NCBI RefSeq assembly: GCF_000025285.1
Contig: NC_013741.1
Span: forward strand, 248,001 to 312,000
Direction: 5' to 3'
DNA length: 64,000 nt
Source: Archaeoglobus profundus DSM 5631
GTDB lineage: Archaea; Halobacteriota; Archaeoglobi; Archaeoglobales; Archaeoglobaceae
The position numbers and the translations under genes were made by a program. The notes beneath the pieces were generated by a model that worked only from the letters and a program-made list of their open reading frames with translations, was not told the DNA's origin and searched no databases. This document shows positions 8,517 through 17,373 of this stretch, piece by piece. Numbering within the stretch: position 1 is the first letter of the stretch; each line of letters opens with the position of its first letter.

Positions 8517-10780
8517 AACATCACAAATAGCAACGCCAGAATTCCAAGAATAGCTTCGAATCCGTAAACCTTTTTCGTTGTCGCTGTTACCTTAGGTGGG
8601 TTAGTTGTCGCAATTGTTGTTGTGGATGCTACCGTTTTGGTGATCGTCGTGGGTGTTGGTGTTATAGTAGTATATGTAACATATGTAACTTCCGTTGTAA
8701 CTGCAACAGTTCGATTCGCAGTAACTTGGGTAGTTCTATTTAACAATATCTTCACGGGATGCGGTTTACCGAGTAGCGCCATTACGGAATCCGCTGTAAC
8801 CTTTATCGGAATCGATGTCACGTATTTTGTATATTTGAAGTGTCCATCCTCAGCTTGCAAACTCAGGAGGTGTTCTACAACGCTTTTACTCGTTTTCCAA
8901 TTCGTAGGATTTACGCATGCAGAAACCAGAGCCTGAATTGTCCAAGCATCGCTGTCTGCGTTGCTTGAAGAGTTTCCGAAGTATCTCATCCCTCCATCTT
9001 CGCACTGCCCCTTTTTCAAGTAGTTAAGGGCTTTCTTGATGACTGGGTCATCTCTGCTAACACCACTGGCTATCAAGGCCTGTATTGCACTTGCAGTATC
9101 ATCAAAATCGCTTTCGGCATTTACAGCCCATGCAAATCCACCGTCTGGATTTTGATGTGCTTTAAGCCACTCAACTGACTTTGAAACGTTCTCTCCACAG
9201 GCTTTTAAAGCCAATATGCCCCAGATTGTTGTGTAGATATAATCACCTATCTGCCCATCCTCTTTAACCCTCTCCTTAAGCTTCTCGACAAAGTTTATTC
9301 CGTTAAAGTTGTAGGGATTCTGATTTAAGGCTATTAAAGCTAAGATAGTTCTTGCGAAGTCGGATGTTCCCATTCTCTCAATAACGCTCTCGTTCAAATT
9401 AGCTTTGAAGTAGTCCAAAGGACTCTTACCGTTCTTGATCCAATCGCACGGGTTCTCATTAGCACTCGCAATCGCCATGACAACCCAAGATGTATTTGAT
9501 AAGCTTCCCCATCCCCCATCTGGCCTCTGCTGACTTTTAAGCCAGTTTAAGGCTTTAACTATCCTTTCATCGCTAGAATTTAGTGGGAAGCTTTCCCATT
9601 TAGCAACTATGGCAAATATGCTGAAGCTCGTCAAGTTTGCTGTGAACGTGTAGTATGTCTCGTTTTCGGTGTAGTTCGTCGGGATAAACTTCCACTTGCC
9701 TTCGTATTCCGCAATACAGACGTCTTCAGGCTTTGCGTCTAGCTTGGTCAGTTTTTCTTTGGGTATCACGAAGCTAATGGTTACATTTGTCGATCTGTTC
9801 AACTCCAAGTCGAAGCAATCCAGCGGTGTTGCGTAAATTTCGTTGAACTCCAATCCCTTTGGCTCATACTTAGAGATCTTTAGCAGAACTGCTTTGGCAC
9901 TTCTGACCGAAACTTTTAGTGGAATCTTTGTAACGTTTACCTCTACGGTTACGTTTCCCACGACGGTGCATGTGATTGAGTTGTTAGTTCTGGCCACACT
10001 CATCTTTGAAGGTATGGTTGGTGTCGGTGTAGGGGTGGTGGATACGCTACTGCTACCCGTTTCTTCACTTGGCAAGCTCCAAGGCATCGCTGGATTTATG
10101 CTTACATCGAACGACCAATCGTCATAAGTTTTAATCGTTATTCTATACGGAGAGCTTTCGGGCGCTTCGCTCATGCTTCTTGAGAAATACCAGACAACGG
10201 TGTCACCAGCGTTTAGGTTGTACTGTTCGGATGAAACCATCGGTGTCTCTCCATTCACCTGATATACCCATCCAGAAGTCTCTCCCAAGGCTCTCGTGCA
10301 AATCCCACCAATGCAATCTACAAACAACCCGTAGCTCCACTTCTTGATCTTAACACTAAAACCCCTCTCCTGCGAAGCCTTTATCAAAACTCCCAAAGCT
10401 GTCCTCCAATTGATCGTTGCAGAACCCCCATCTTCAAGAGTAATTGTCGTGGTTCCTGAAGGCAAGTAGTATCGTCCGATCCATCCGCTACTTCCCATAC
10501 TGGATGTTGCAGGTTGTCGAATCTCTATTACTTTAGAAGCCCTTTCACATCCAGCGATTGCCTCTATTGTAAGCATTCCCGCAACTTGTGGGGTGAAGTT
10601 CGTCGATGTGTTTGCGTATATCGGAGTTCCATTGTTCATCCTTAGAATTATCAAAGCGGGTTTATCCGTGGAAATCGTGAGCTTATGCCCGACGATGAAA
10701 TCTCCTTGAACGTTTATCGTTAAAGCTTGAGCGGTCTGAACGGTTAAAATTACGAACAAGACCAAGATAACTTTCTTCAT
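8501..10780 (-). CDS. secreted, C-terminally anchored DUF4430 plus alpha/alpha-barrel (transcobalamin-like) protein
   Basis: A 759-residue surface protein. The ATG at 10780 overlaps the upstream stop (ATGA) and gives a signal peptide (MKKVILVLFVILTVQTAQA). Domains in order: a beta domain (20-95); DUF4430 (about 112-200; TALGVLIKAS, GWVYQVNGE, GDTVVWYF); a Thr/Pro linker; a PGF-pre-PGF-like domain (270-395, ending SFSIFAIVAKWE); squalene-cyclase/prenyltransferase-type alpha/alpha repeats (about 404-672; QRPDGGWG, QNPDGGFAWA, CEDGGMRYF); a Thr-rich stalk (680-736); and a C-terminal YGFEAILGILALLFVMFYRRS-like anchor resembling PGF-CTERM signals. Intrinsic factor and transcobalamin pair the same alpha/alpha barrel with a DUF4430-like domain. 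With corrinoid transport and salvage genes on both sides, I infer corrinoid binding at the surface. Confidence 0.85.
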   Translation of the reverse strand: MKKVILVLFVILTVQTAQALTINVQGDFIVGHKLTISTDKPALIILRMNNGTPIYANTSTNFTPQVAGMLTIEAIAGCERASKVIEIRQPATSSMGSSGWIGRYYLPSGTTTITLEDGGSATINWRTALGVLIKASQERGFSVKIKKWSYGLFVDCIGGICTRALGETSGWVYQVNGETPMVSSEQYNLNAGDTVVWYFSRSMSEAPESSPYRITIKTYDDWSFDVSINPAMPWSLPSEETGSSSVSTTPTPTPTIPSKMSVARTNNSITCTVVGNVTVEVNVTKIPLKVSVRSAKAVLLKISKYEPKGLEFNEIYATPLDCFDLELNRSTNVTISFVIPKEKLTKLDAKPEDVCIAEYEGKWKFIPTNYTENETYYTFTANLTSFSIFAIVAKWESFPLNSSDERIVKALNWLKSQQRPDGGWGSLSNTSWVVMAIASANENPCDWIKNGKSPLDYFKANLNESVIERMGTSDFARTILALIALNQNPYNFNGINFVEKLKERVKEDGQIGDYIYTTIWGILALKACGENVSKSVEWLKAHQNPDGGFAWAVNAESDFDDTASAIQALIASGVSRDDPVIKKALNYLKKGQCEDGGMRYFGNSSSNADSDAWTIQALVSACVNPTNWKTSKSVVEHLLSLQAEDGHFKYTKYVTSIPIKVTADSVMALLGKPHPVKILLNRTTQVTANRTVAVTTEVTYVTYTTITPTPTTITKTVASTTTIATTNPPKVTATTKKVYGFEAILGILALLFVMFYRRS

Positions 10781-12666
10781 GATGTCACCTCGCAGTTCAC
10801 ACTTCCGAACCAGTCTATAAGGTTGTTCGGATATTCGTTCAACTTGTAAACTCCCGCAAACAGTTTGTACGTTCCGATGGTATTTCTCTGAGAAACGTGA
10901 ATGAGCACTGGAACTCTCAGGCTTTGGCATTCACTCAGATAAACCGTCGAAATTCCCGCTACATAATCTCCTTTATCGTTTAAACCGCTTACAACAACAA
11001 CGTACCATCCAGATTTAGCGGAACTAACGTTTACCCATGCTGTAGCGTTTCCTCCCAATCTCGCCGAATTTACTGTCAGGTTTGAGATACCGACTGGTTT
11101 TACGTGAGTTGTTATGTTCAGCAAAACCGTACAGTTGCTCAAACTCGTTCCGTCCCCGTAGCAGTAGTATACCGTTTCGTTATCACTTATAGTGTACAGG
11201 TTGGCACCTACAGACAAAAGAGATGTTTCGTTCCAGATCGACCAGTAAATCCACTTACCATTCACGTTTTGAGTTCCTAAACCCATTATGGAGCTTATGA
11301 AGAACGAACCGTATTTATCGTACCAGCTGTCGTCGAGTGTAACGTTGAAGTAGATTTCAGCCGAATTCATTGTATAATTTGAAGCCTTTAACAGAGCCCC
11401 TAAGGCTGTGTTCTCTCTAACTTCGTATTCCCTTCCATTAACGTTCAGCGATACGTTTACGGGTGTAAGGTTTACGTCAAAATCGATTTCGCCAGAACTG
11501 TTGAAACAGTAAACGTATCCACTATCTGCACCTATGTAAAGCCTGTTGTTCGATATGAAGGGTGAGGACATTATATTCCACCAAGTGTTTTGAGGGGGTA
11601 TGAGTCTGTAATGCCAAATCTCGTAACCCACCATTGCATCCACAGCGTACAACGTTCCCTCACCCGTGTTGGTTGCAAAGTAAACGACTCTGTTTGATAC
11701 TGCAGGGGAAGAATCTATCTTACCGTTTGCCTCAAACGTCCAGAGAACGCTCAAATTTCCCCTCGAATCAAAAGCAAAGCAGTACAACTTACCATCCCTC
11801 GAACCGATGTATATCCTATCGTAAGCTACTGCTGGACTCGATATCGTCCCGTTGAACGGATACCTATCCTTCAGCGTTCCGTTCAAGTAGAAAGCGTATA
11901 GATAATTCTTAGTTGCAAAGATAAGTATAGTCTCTCCGTTTATACTCGCTACGGTTGGAGTATCGACTATCTGCGAGTCAACGCTTCTATTCCAAACTTC
12001 CGTGAGGTTCGTGTAAACGCAGTAAATTCTGTCACCGCTTGAGTTCCCAGCAAAGAAAATCTTTCCGTCGTAGGCTGTTGGAGATGTGTATGGGTTGATT
12101 AAACCGCCAGTGGTGAAACAGTCTACCACATTTCCATCTAAATCCAACTTCCAAAGAGTTCCGTTTGAATGAGTTAGAACGTAGATGTAACCGTTATAAA
12201 CGATTGGTGACGATGCAATACCGTAGTAAGATGGATGGTCGTCGAGTTTCACGCTTTTAACGCTCCTCGTGGTTAGGTTAATTATGTAGAGGTAACCATA
12301 GTAATTCCACCCGCTTCCGCTGTAAACCATACCGCCCACTATCACCTTATCACCGTAAACGAACGGGGTTGATGCACCGTAGATTGTTGAATTGTTCCAG
12401 AGTATTTGGCCAGTATCTGCATCCAATACGTAAAACCCGGGTTGCCAACTCCCCCATCCGTACCAGTTCGTTACGAAAACTTTCCCGTTAGCAACTACGG
12501 GTGATGAACCTATCAATCCACTTAAATACGTCCTCCACTCAAGCTTCGGAATTATGTTAGCGTTTGAAGTGAAGTTTCCGGTATGTTGAACATCCCCTTG
12601 AAGTGTGTATGCGTTTACTGGCACTGCTATCAGCATCAGGATTGCAACGCACACCAACAACCTCAT
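10777..12666 (-). CDS. secreted PQQ-like beta-propeller plus DUF4430 protein
   Basis: A 629-residue exported protein with a signal peptide (MRLLVCVAILMLIAVPVNA). Residues 35-395 are PQQ-like propeller repeats (for example SSPVVANGKVFV, ASSPIVYNGYIYV, SSPAVSNRVVYF). Residues 405-505 are a DUF4430 domain (ENTALGALLKAS, GKWIYWSIWN, ETVYYCYGDG), and 515-628 a beta-sandwich with no anchor. The ATG at 12666 is one codon after a TTG. It precedes the anchored DUF4430 gene with a 4-bp ATGA overlap, so the two are translationally coupled and may form a complex. Bacteroides BtuG, a surface propeller, binds cobalamin tightly; a similar role here is inference. Confidence 0.85.
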   Translation of the reverse strand: MRLLVCVAILMLIAVPVNAYTLQGDVQHTGNFTSNANIIPKLEWRTYLSGLIGSSPVVANGKVFVTNWYGWGSWQPGFYVLDADTGQILWNNSTIYGASTPFVYGDKVIVGGMVYSGSGWNYYGYLYIINLTTRSVKSVKLDDHPSYYGIASSPIVYNGYIYVLTHSNGTLWKLDLDGNVVDCFTTGGLINPYTSPTAYDGKIFFAGNSSGDRIYCVYTNLTEVWNRSVDSQIVDTPTVASINGETILIFATKNYLYAFYLNGTLKDRYPFNGTISSPAVAYDRIYIGSRDGKLYCFAFDSRGNLSVLWTFEANGKIDSSPAVSNRVVYFATNTGEGTLYAVDAMVGYEIWHYRLIPPQNTWWNIMSSPFISNNRLYIGADSGYVYCFNSSGEIDFDVNLTPVNVSLNVNGREYEVRENTALGALLKASNYTMNSAEIYFNVTLDDSWYDKYGSFFISSIMGLGTQNVNGKWIYWSIWNETSLLSVGANLYTISDNETVYYCYGDGTSLSNCTVLLNITTHVKPVGISNLTVNSARLGGNATAWVNVSSAKSGWYVVVVSGLNDKGDYVAGISTVYLSECQSLRVPVLIHVSQRNTIGTYKLFAGVYKLNEYPNNLIDWFGSVNCEVTS

Positions 12667-12692
12667 CAATTTTACTTGACTCTAGATCAGAT

Positions 12693-12706
12693 TTATTTGA
12701 CTTTCG
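12693..12706 (-). promoter_or_regulatory. corrinoid-gene promoter motif, propeller-gene copy
   Basis: The minus strand reads CGAAAGTCAAATAA, identical over 14 bases to the element before btuF. It lies about 27-40 bp upstream of the propeller gene ATG, in the BRE/TATA position. It suggests that the secreted DUF4430 pair is controlled together with the corrinoid transporter. Confidence 0.55.
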
Positions 12707-12710
12707 GTGA

Positions 12711-13577
12711 TCAAGCATGATTAACTAAGATAAACTCTAACATAAAAACGAGCGAGAGGAAAATTGCAACAATTAAACAGTAGACTTTTAAAGCCTTTTT
12801 AACATCTTCAAGCCTCGGATTTCGACCTTCAAACCTGTAAACTCCCTCCTTTTCAATCCAAACACTCAAGACGGCACTCATGCAGGCTATAGGCTTATCG
12901 CTGTTTATCTTGAACTTGGCAAGCCTGCAGTACTGCCAGACCCTCTTGGGTTTGAGCGGTAAGAATAATAAAACGGTGATTCTGGCTGGAATGAAATTTA
13001 AGATGTCGTCGAGTCTTGCCGAGAACTTTCCGAAGTACTCGTATTTTTCGTTTCTATAGCCGATCATAGCATCCAACGTGTTTATAGCCCTGTAAATCAA
13101 AGCACCGCTCAGTCCAAATAGCATGTAGTAAAAGATTGGAGATATTACGCTATCAACTATGTTCTCCGCCAAGCTTTCGATGGATGCGGAGATTAAATGG
13201 TGTCTGTCGAGCTTTGAAACGTCTCTACTGACTATCAGACTAACCGCTCTACGCATTTCTTCCACATCTTCACAAATAGTAGCCTTAACGTGCTGATAGA
13301 GGCTTTTTATTGCAAATGAGGATTTCAGCAGGTAAACCTCAGCTATGAGGTTGAAGGGAAAGGGCAGAAATCTCGGTATGAAGGAGAGGACTAATGCAAA
13401 GAATAAAACGACAGTTGTGCAGACTATCCCAGCTAAGAAGTCCGTTAGGGGATTTCGTCTTTTGTAAGCTCTGTCGATCTTGGCTGTAATCTTCCCGAAC
13501 CACACGACTGGATGCACTCTGTTCGGGGGTTCTCCGAACAACAAATCGAAAGCTATCGCAAGTACCAGCTCAATCAT
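12711..13577 (-). CDS. cbiB: adenosylcobinamide-phosphate synthase CbiB
   Basis: CbiB attaches aminopropanol (or its phosphate) to adenosylcobyric acid to make adenosylcobinamide phosphate. It is an integral membrane enzyme of 288 residues. Family motifs are [16 protein letters not shown] near residue 14, [16 protein letters not shown] near 130, and [18 protein letters not shown] near 163. In archaeal salvage it re-uses the cobyric acid released by CbiZ, which is encoded nearby. The gene is divergent from cobS with a 40-46 bp gap between start codons. Confidence 0.95.
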   Translation of the reverse strand: MIELVLAIAFDLLFGEPPNRVHPVVWFGKITAKIDRAYKRRNPLTDFLAGIVCTTVVLFFALVLSFIPRFLPFPFNLIAEVYLLKSSFAIKSLYQHVKATICEDVEEMRRAVSLIVSRDVSKLDRHHLISASIESLAENIVDSVISPIFYYMLFGLSGALIYRAINTLDAMIGYRNEKYEYFGKFSARLDDILNFIPARITVLLFLPLKPKRVWQYCRLAKFKINSDKPIACMSAVLSVWIEKEGVYRFEGRNPRLEDVKKALKVYCLIVAIFLSLVFMLEFILVNHA

Positions 13578-13589
13578 ACTTGATCACGG

Positions 13590-13603
13590 TTAAAGTTAAA
13601 TTG
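13590..13603 (+). promoter_or_regulatory. corrinoid-gene promoter motif, cobS copy
   Basis: TTAAAGTTAAATTG lies about 21-34 bp before the ATG at 13624, in the BRE/TATA position, between the divergent cbiB and cobS genes. It shares the AAAGTYAARTW core with the elements before btuF, the propeller gene and cobT. Confidence 0.5.
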
Positions 13604-13623
13604 ATATCAAAGCATGGATGTTC

Positions 13624-14325
13624 ATGGATTTAATCTCTTTCTTCACAAGAATACCAGCTGAGGGAAAGCTCGAAAGAGTTGCAAAACAGCTTTGGGCTTT
13701 ACCTCTTTTGGCCTTGCTCACTTCAGCTCTGCCGATGGCTTTGCTGTTGCTGAAAATACCGATAAGGGAAATTCTTGCTTTGATAGCCTTGTACGCTACG
13801 ATAGGTTTAATCCATTTAGACGGCTTAGCGGATTTCAGCGATGGGTTGATGGCTAAGGGAGATGTTAAGGTGAAGTTTAGGGCTATGAAGGATGTGAACG
13901 TTGGAATTGCGGGTATCTTTGCGGTAATTGTTGTCATCTTGTTGCAGGTCGGAGCATTACGATTTGCCCCCTTTTATGCCATATTTTTGGCTGAGTTGAA
14001 CTCCAAGTTCTCGATACTCTTATCCTTATCTGTAAAAAAGCCCTTAGGTGAAGGTTTGGCGAAGTTCTTCATGGATAGATTAGATAGAAGGCAGTTCTTT
14101 GTTGGTTTTGGAATTTACATTGCCTTGATAGTGGCAGTAGCTTTTTACGACAGAATTGCTTTGATCTCAGCTCTATCTCTAATCGTAGGTCTGCTCACGA
14201 TAAAGATTGCTTTGGATAACTTCAAAGGCTTGAACGGTGATTGTGTAGGTGCAGTTGCGGAGATAACGAGAACATCAAGCTTAGTGCTGTGTGCTATTTT
14301 GGATAATCCATCGATGATCATTTAA
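13624..14325 (+). CDS. cobS: adenosylcobinamide-GDP ribazoletransferase (cobalamin synthase) CobS
   Basis: CobS joins adenosylcobinamide-GDP with alpha-ribazole (phosphate), the last step of nucleotide-loop assembly. It is a polytopic membrane enzyme of about 233 residues. The N-terminal SFFTRIPAEG and the motif GLIHLDGLADFSDGLMA near residue 60 are the family's metal-binding signature, followed by MKDVNVGIAG. ATG 13624 is preferred to the ATG at 13618 because it fits the promoter spacing better. The 3' end overlaps the convergent HTH gene by 8 bp. Confidence 0.94.
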   Translation: MDLISFFTRIPAEGKLERVAKQLWALPLLALLTSALPMALLLLKIPIREILALIALYATIGLIHLDGLADFSDGLMAKGDVKVKFRAMKDVNVGIAGIFAVIVVILLQVGALRFAPFYAIFLAELNSKFSILLSLSVKKPLGEGLAKFFMDRLDRRQFFVGFGIYIALIVAVAFYDRIALISALSLIVGLLTIKIALDNFKGLNGDCVGAVAEITRTSSLVLCAILDNPSMII

Positions 14326-14563
14326 CGTCTTTAGGTAGTAGATCCTTCCAATCAACTGGGTAAACCTTCTTCTTAATTCTGTTGTTCTCTACAGTTATCT
14401 CCGTTTTAACTAAACCCATATTTTCGAGTTTTTTTACAATTGCATGAACCTTACCAGTGCTCCAGTTAAGTCTCTTTGCAATCTCGTATATGCTCAATCC
14501 CCTGTGTTTATTCACAAATTCATATAAATAATCTTCAGCATAAATACCCTTAAGCTTGAGCAT
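14318..14563 (-). CDS. small winged-helix DNA-binding protein
   Basis: An 81-residue protein with a winged-helix domain: LSIYEIAKRLNWSTGKVHAIVKKLENMGLV is a classic helix-turn-helix followed by a wing (TEITVENNRIKKKVYPV). A GAGGTGA ribosome-binding site precedes the ATG at 14563, which is chosen over a GTG three codons upstream. It lies inside the corrinoid cluster, head to head with another small HTH gene, so it is a candidate local regulator. The ligand and targets are unknown. Confidence 0.75.
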   Translation of the reverse strand: MLKLKGIYAEDYLYEFVNKHRGLSIYEIAKRLNWSTGKVHAIVKKLENMGLVKTEITVENNRIKKKVYPVDWKDLLPKDVK

Positions 14564-14694
14564 TTTTATCACCTCTTTAGCAATGTTATCTTTACTTCAT
14601 CCTATTTAATTTTTTCGATTTTTAGAATGTTATTTTGTATGAATTAACAGCATATGGGCAAAAAATTTAAAAATTAAGACTTTTGGAATATTCT

Positions 14695-14949
14695 ATGGAC
14701 TTAACAGAACTCGATAAAGCTATTATTTATACGATTTATCGAAGAGGTAACAGAAGTAAGAAAGCTCATTTTCCAATTGAAGCAATCCGTCGTGGGTTTC
14801 CAACCCATCTTCACGGCTTAATAAAACGACGTGTAAAATATCTTGTTTCTAAAGGTTTTCTCTACGTAAAACCTCATCCAAGTGGTCATAGTTACGGTCT
14901 AACTGATCTTGGATGGAAAACCGCTATGAAGTTGGAAGAAGAGCTATAA
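14695..14949 (+). CDS. small HTH-like protein upstream of cobY
   Basis: An 84-residue basic protein starting MDLTELDKAIIYTIYRRGNR, with a winged-helix look: LHGLIKRRVKYLVSKGFLYVKPHPSGHSYGLTDLGWKTAMKL has a recognition-helix-like segment and a beta wing. An A/T-rich TATA-like stretch (14659-14674) lies about 26 bp before the ATG, so the mRNA is probably leaderless. It precedes cobY by 17 bp, and the two are likely co-transcribed. It is probably a transcription factor of unknown target. Confidence 0.7.
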   Translation: MDLTELDKAIIYTIYRRGNRSKKAHFPIEAIRRGFPTHLHGLIKRRVKYLVSKGFLYVKPHPSGHSYGLTDLGWKTAMKLEEEL

Positions 14950-14966
14950 AAAACATAATTGGAGAT

Positions 14967-15524
14967 ATGTTAATCGTAGTAATGGCTGGTGGAAAGAGTT
15001 CGAGGATGGGATTCGAAAAGCCCTTAGCTTTAGTTAGGGGTAAGCCCATGCTTCTGTGGGTCTATGATAGAGCGGTTAAAGCTGGAGATGCTGTTGTTGC
15101 TGTCAGTAGGAACACTCCGAGAACAGCCGAATTTTGTAAGGAGCGAGGAATCGAAACGATAGAAACGTCTGGTAAAGGCTATGTTGAGGATATTCGTTTT
15201 ATTCTAAAGGAATTCGGTGAGTTTGTGAGTGTAGCTTGCGACATTCCATTCGTAAGGGCTGAAGACATAAGAGAAATTGTTGAAAATTTCGAAGGGATGA
15301 GCTTAACAGGTGTTTTGAGTCCGAAAATCGTTCCAGACTTCATCGATCTCAAAAAATTGCCTATCTATGAGGGATGGGTTATCGTTGGACTTAATGCGGT
15401 TGGCTGGGAGGGTGAGATGTTTTTAGAGTTGAAAAACCCGCTCTTAGCTCTAAACGTGAACACACCCGAAGATTTGGCTTTAGCCAATACAATCGCGAAT
15501 AAGTTAGATACTTCTTGGGCTTAA
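14967..15524 (+). CDS. cobY: GTP:adenosylcobinamide-phosphate guanylyltransferase CobY
   Basis: CobY transfers GMP to adenosylcobinamide phosphate, the archaeal replacement for bacterial CobU. The 185-residue protein has a nucleotidyltransferase fold. The N-terminal MLIVVMAGGKSSRMGFEKPL is the NTP-binding loop, VSVACDIPFV the metal/base site, and VGLNAVGW and ALNVNTPEDLALA the family C-terminus. The ATG at 14967 sits just behind GGAG and gives the usual short N-terminus. It belongs to the salvage route with cbiZ, cbiB, cobT and cobS around it. Confidence 0.92.
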   Translation: MLIVVMAGGKSSRMGFEKPLALVRGKPMLLWVYDRAVKAGDAVVAVSRNTPRTAEFCKERGIETIETSGKGYVEDIRFILKEFGEFVSVACDIPFVRAEDIREIVENFEGMSLTGVLSPKIVPDFIDLKKLPIYEGWVIVGLNAVGWEGEMFLELKNPLLALNVNTPEDLALANTIANKLDTSWA

Positions 15525-15832
15525 GTTGTTTAAGTGAAAAGGAGTTAGAGTTCGTCTGTGAGTTCTGCGGTAAGGATATAGAAGACGGTTTGAGATTTTA
15601 CAATTCTAACGTAGTCAAGATTTTACCAAACGAGGTTGTTAAGAGACTTGAAGTCGTGAAAAAATTCGATTTCGAGATTGATGATACCCATAAAGAGGTT
15701 ACCGATGATATAATACATTCATTAGACAGGCTCGATGAAGAGAAAATAGTCAGGGTTCATCAGAAGGTTTTTAGGCTGAACCACCTTCTCACACCCTCCT
15801 CTAAAGCAGTTCTCACCGCTCTACCAATGTAA
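15515..15832 (+). CDS. small CxxC protein downstream of cobY, function unknown
   Basis: A possible 105-residue protein with a TTG start overlapping the cobY stop by 10 bp. It contains CEFCGKDIEDG, a single zinc-knuckle-like pair, then charged helical sequence (DDTHKEVTDDIIHSLDRLDEEK). The last 73 bp run antisense to the 3' end of cbiZ, unusually long for convergent genes here. I do not recognise the family. No ATG is available, so the start is uncertain. Its position hints at a link to corrinoid metabolism. Confidence 0.5.
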   Translation: MGLSCLSEKELEFVCEFCGKDIEDGLRFYNSNVVKILPNEVVKRLEVVKKFDFEIDDTHKEVTDDIIHSLDRLDEEKIVRVHQKVFRLNHLLTPSSKAVLTALPM

Positions 15833-16371
15833 AAACCGAGTTTAGTGGCAGTCCCAGCCCATTCCTCCTCACCTTCAAATCCGAACACTGCAATGCAATC
15901 ACTCGTAGTCCCAGTTGCGTTTACGAGCTTTAATAGTGTGTAAGTCTTTGCCTCTATCGCTGTCATTACTGCGTTCACTAAACAACCGATAGTAACTCCC
16001 CTGTCTATCAAAATCACCATGTTCACCGTCCCCCAGCCGTTCTCGTTGCTTTCTCCAACGATTGCCTTGTTTTTGAGTCCAACCGTTACAAAAACCTCGA
16101 CATCTCCGATCTTTGTATGTGTAAGCGTTTTCTTGATGAGAGTTGCGGTCATGAACCCTACGAAATCTTTCAACCCGTATTCATCCTCAAATCTCCTGCA
16201 ATCCGTTTTGTAATCTCCGCTGTAGTTCTCATCGACTTGCATGAAGAAAAAGCCGTTTGCTTTGCATAGCCCAGAGTTGTGGGGAGCGTTGCTGAGGCAG
16301 ACCATAGGCTCGTTCAGTTTAAAGATGAAGTGATCGTCAGTAAAGTAACCTTCGCCAAGCTTAGATTTCAT
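15760..16371 (-). CDS. cbiZ: adenosylcobinamide amidohydrolase CbiZ
   Basis: CbiZ cleaves the aminopropanol side chain from adenosylcobinamide (or pseudo-B12-type corrinoids) to give adenosylcobyric acid, letting archaea salvage incomplete or foreign corrinoids. The 203-residue protein shows the family segments [47 protein letters not shown] and [12 protein letters not shown]. It overlaps the upstream cobT gene by 11 bp, so the two form an operon. Confidence 0.92.
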   Translation of the reverse strand: MKSKLGEGYFTDDHFIFKLNEPMVCLSNAPHNSGLCKANGFFFMQVDENYSGDYKTDCRRFEDEYGLKDFVGFMTATLIKKTLTHTKIGDVEVFVTVGLKNKAIVGESNENGWGTVNMVILIDRGVTIGCLVNAVMTAIEAKTYTLLKLVNATGTTSDCIAVFGFEGEEEWAGTATKLGFYIGRAVRTALEEGVRRWFSLKTF

Positions 16372-17353
16372 TTGAAATCAGCTTGGCGTAGAGTTCTTCA
16401 ACCTTCTTGAATACGTCTTTACAGCTAAAACCCTTTTTCTCAGCCAAGTAAACGGCTCCACCAGCACCAACACCCTCTTTGACGAACCCTCTCTCGTAAT
16501 CCCTCAATCCATTAAACTTACTCTGAGAGAAGTCCAAATTTGCCACGTAATAGTCGATACCGATCTCTTCAGCAGTCCTTTCAAAAGTGGCAGTTCTATC
16601 TTCAACTACCCAGCGCGTTGTCGCTATTTTGAACCTTCTCAAATCTTCACCCAATGCCTTCAGGATTGCAGAAACGGCTAACATCTGAGTTCCACCAGCT
16701 AAAACAACTTTTCCTCTAAAGCCTATTGAAATTCCCAAAGTACAAGCCAACATCGGATCACCGAACTCTTTTAATGCCTGAATTGGTTTGTCGGCAAGCT
16801 CGCCAAATTTCGCATTGGCTCTCTTGAATCCCTCTTCAATCACATCTTTCTTGAGCTCCTGCGGATTGTTCGGAGATGCTGAAGACGTTTTGGCTTTGTA
16901 TCCTAAGGCCCAGAGAACTGCCTGTGCTGTAGTCGTTCCAGCTGGTGTTGATTCCCCTATCACAACCTCATTCACAACCTTCGAAAGCTCGCAACCTATG
17001 AGTTTGCCCTTCTCAACGATCTCATCAACGTTAGGTAAGGCTTGAGTCTTTCTAAAATCCCTACCGACATCATCGCTGACGTGAATGTGTGGAATTTGAG
17101 GAGCTAAAAATGTTCCAGCCCTCACAACTGTTATAGGAAATCCAGCGAGTTCGTAGCAAGCTTTCGTGATTATAGCTGGTGTGGGATGTCCTTGAGGGGT
17201 AACTGGGATTGCATCGATGATCTTAGGTCTGTCGTAAAAGATGTATTCCGCATCAGCTGGCGGTGTAAACTTCGTAAGCTCTGGATTGGCTCCAGCTATG
17301 CTGATACCCTTTATCAACGAAAGCTCCGTGTTTCCCAACACTAAAAGCATCAT
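16361..17353 (-). CDS. cobT: nicotinate mononucleotide phosphoribosyltransferase, archaeal CobT type
   Basis: A 330-residue protein of the archaeal CobT family (TIGR00303/UPF0284), which makes alpha-ribazole 5'-phosphate from nicotinate mononucleotide and the lower-ligand base. Characteristic stretches are [55 protein letters not shown] and [16 protein letters not shown]. It heads a cobT-cbiZ operon and carries the corrinoid promoter motif about 27 bp upstream. Confidence 0.9.
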   Translation of the reverse strand: MMLLVLGNTELSLIKGISIAGANPELTKFTPPADAEYIFYDRPKIIDAIPVTPQGHPTPAIITKACYELAGFPITVVRAGTFLAPQIPHIHVSDDVGRDFRKTQALPNVDEIVEKGKLIGCELSKVVNEVVIGESTPAGTTTAQAVLWALGYKAKTSSASPNNPQELKKDVIEEGFKRANAKFGELADKPIQALKEFGDPMLACTLGISIGFRGKVVLAGGTQMLAVSAILKALGEDLRRFKIATTRWVVEDRTATFERTAEEIGIDYYVANLDFSQSKFNGLRDYERGFVKEGVGAGGAVYLAEKKGFSCKDVFKKVEELYAKLISNEI

Positions 17354-17373
17354 ACCAATGAATAAGATATAAT

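Noticed and set aside
8501-10930. A longer form of the transcobalamin-like protein with 50 extra N-terminal residues
   Set aside because: It would place charged residues before a clear signal peptide and overlap the upstream gene by about 150 bp. The ATG with ATGA overlap at 10780 is much better.
13596-13937. A minus-strand frame opposite cobS
   Set aside because: It is Ser/Ala/Ile-rich shadow sequence with no motif. cobS on the other strand has clear family signatures.
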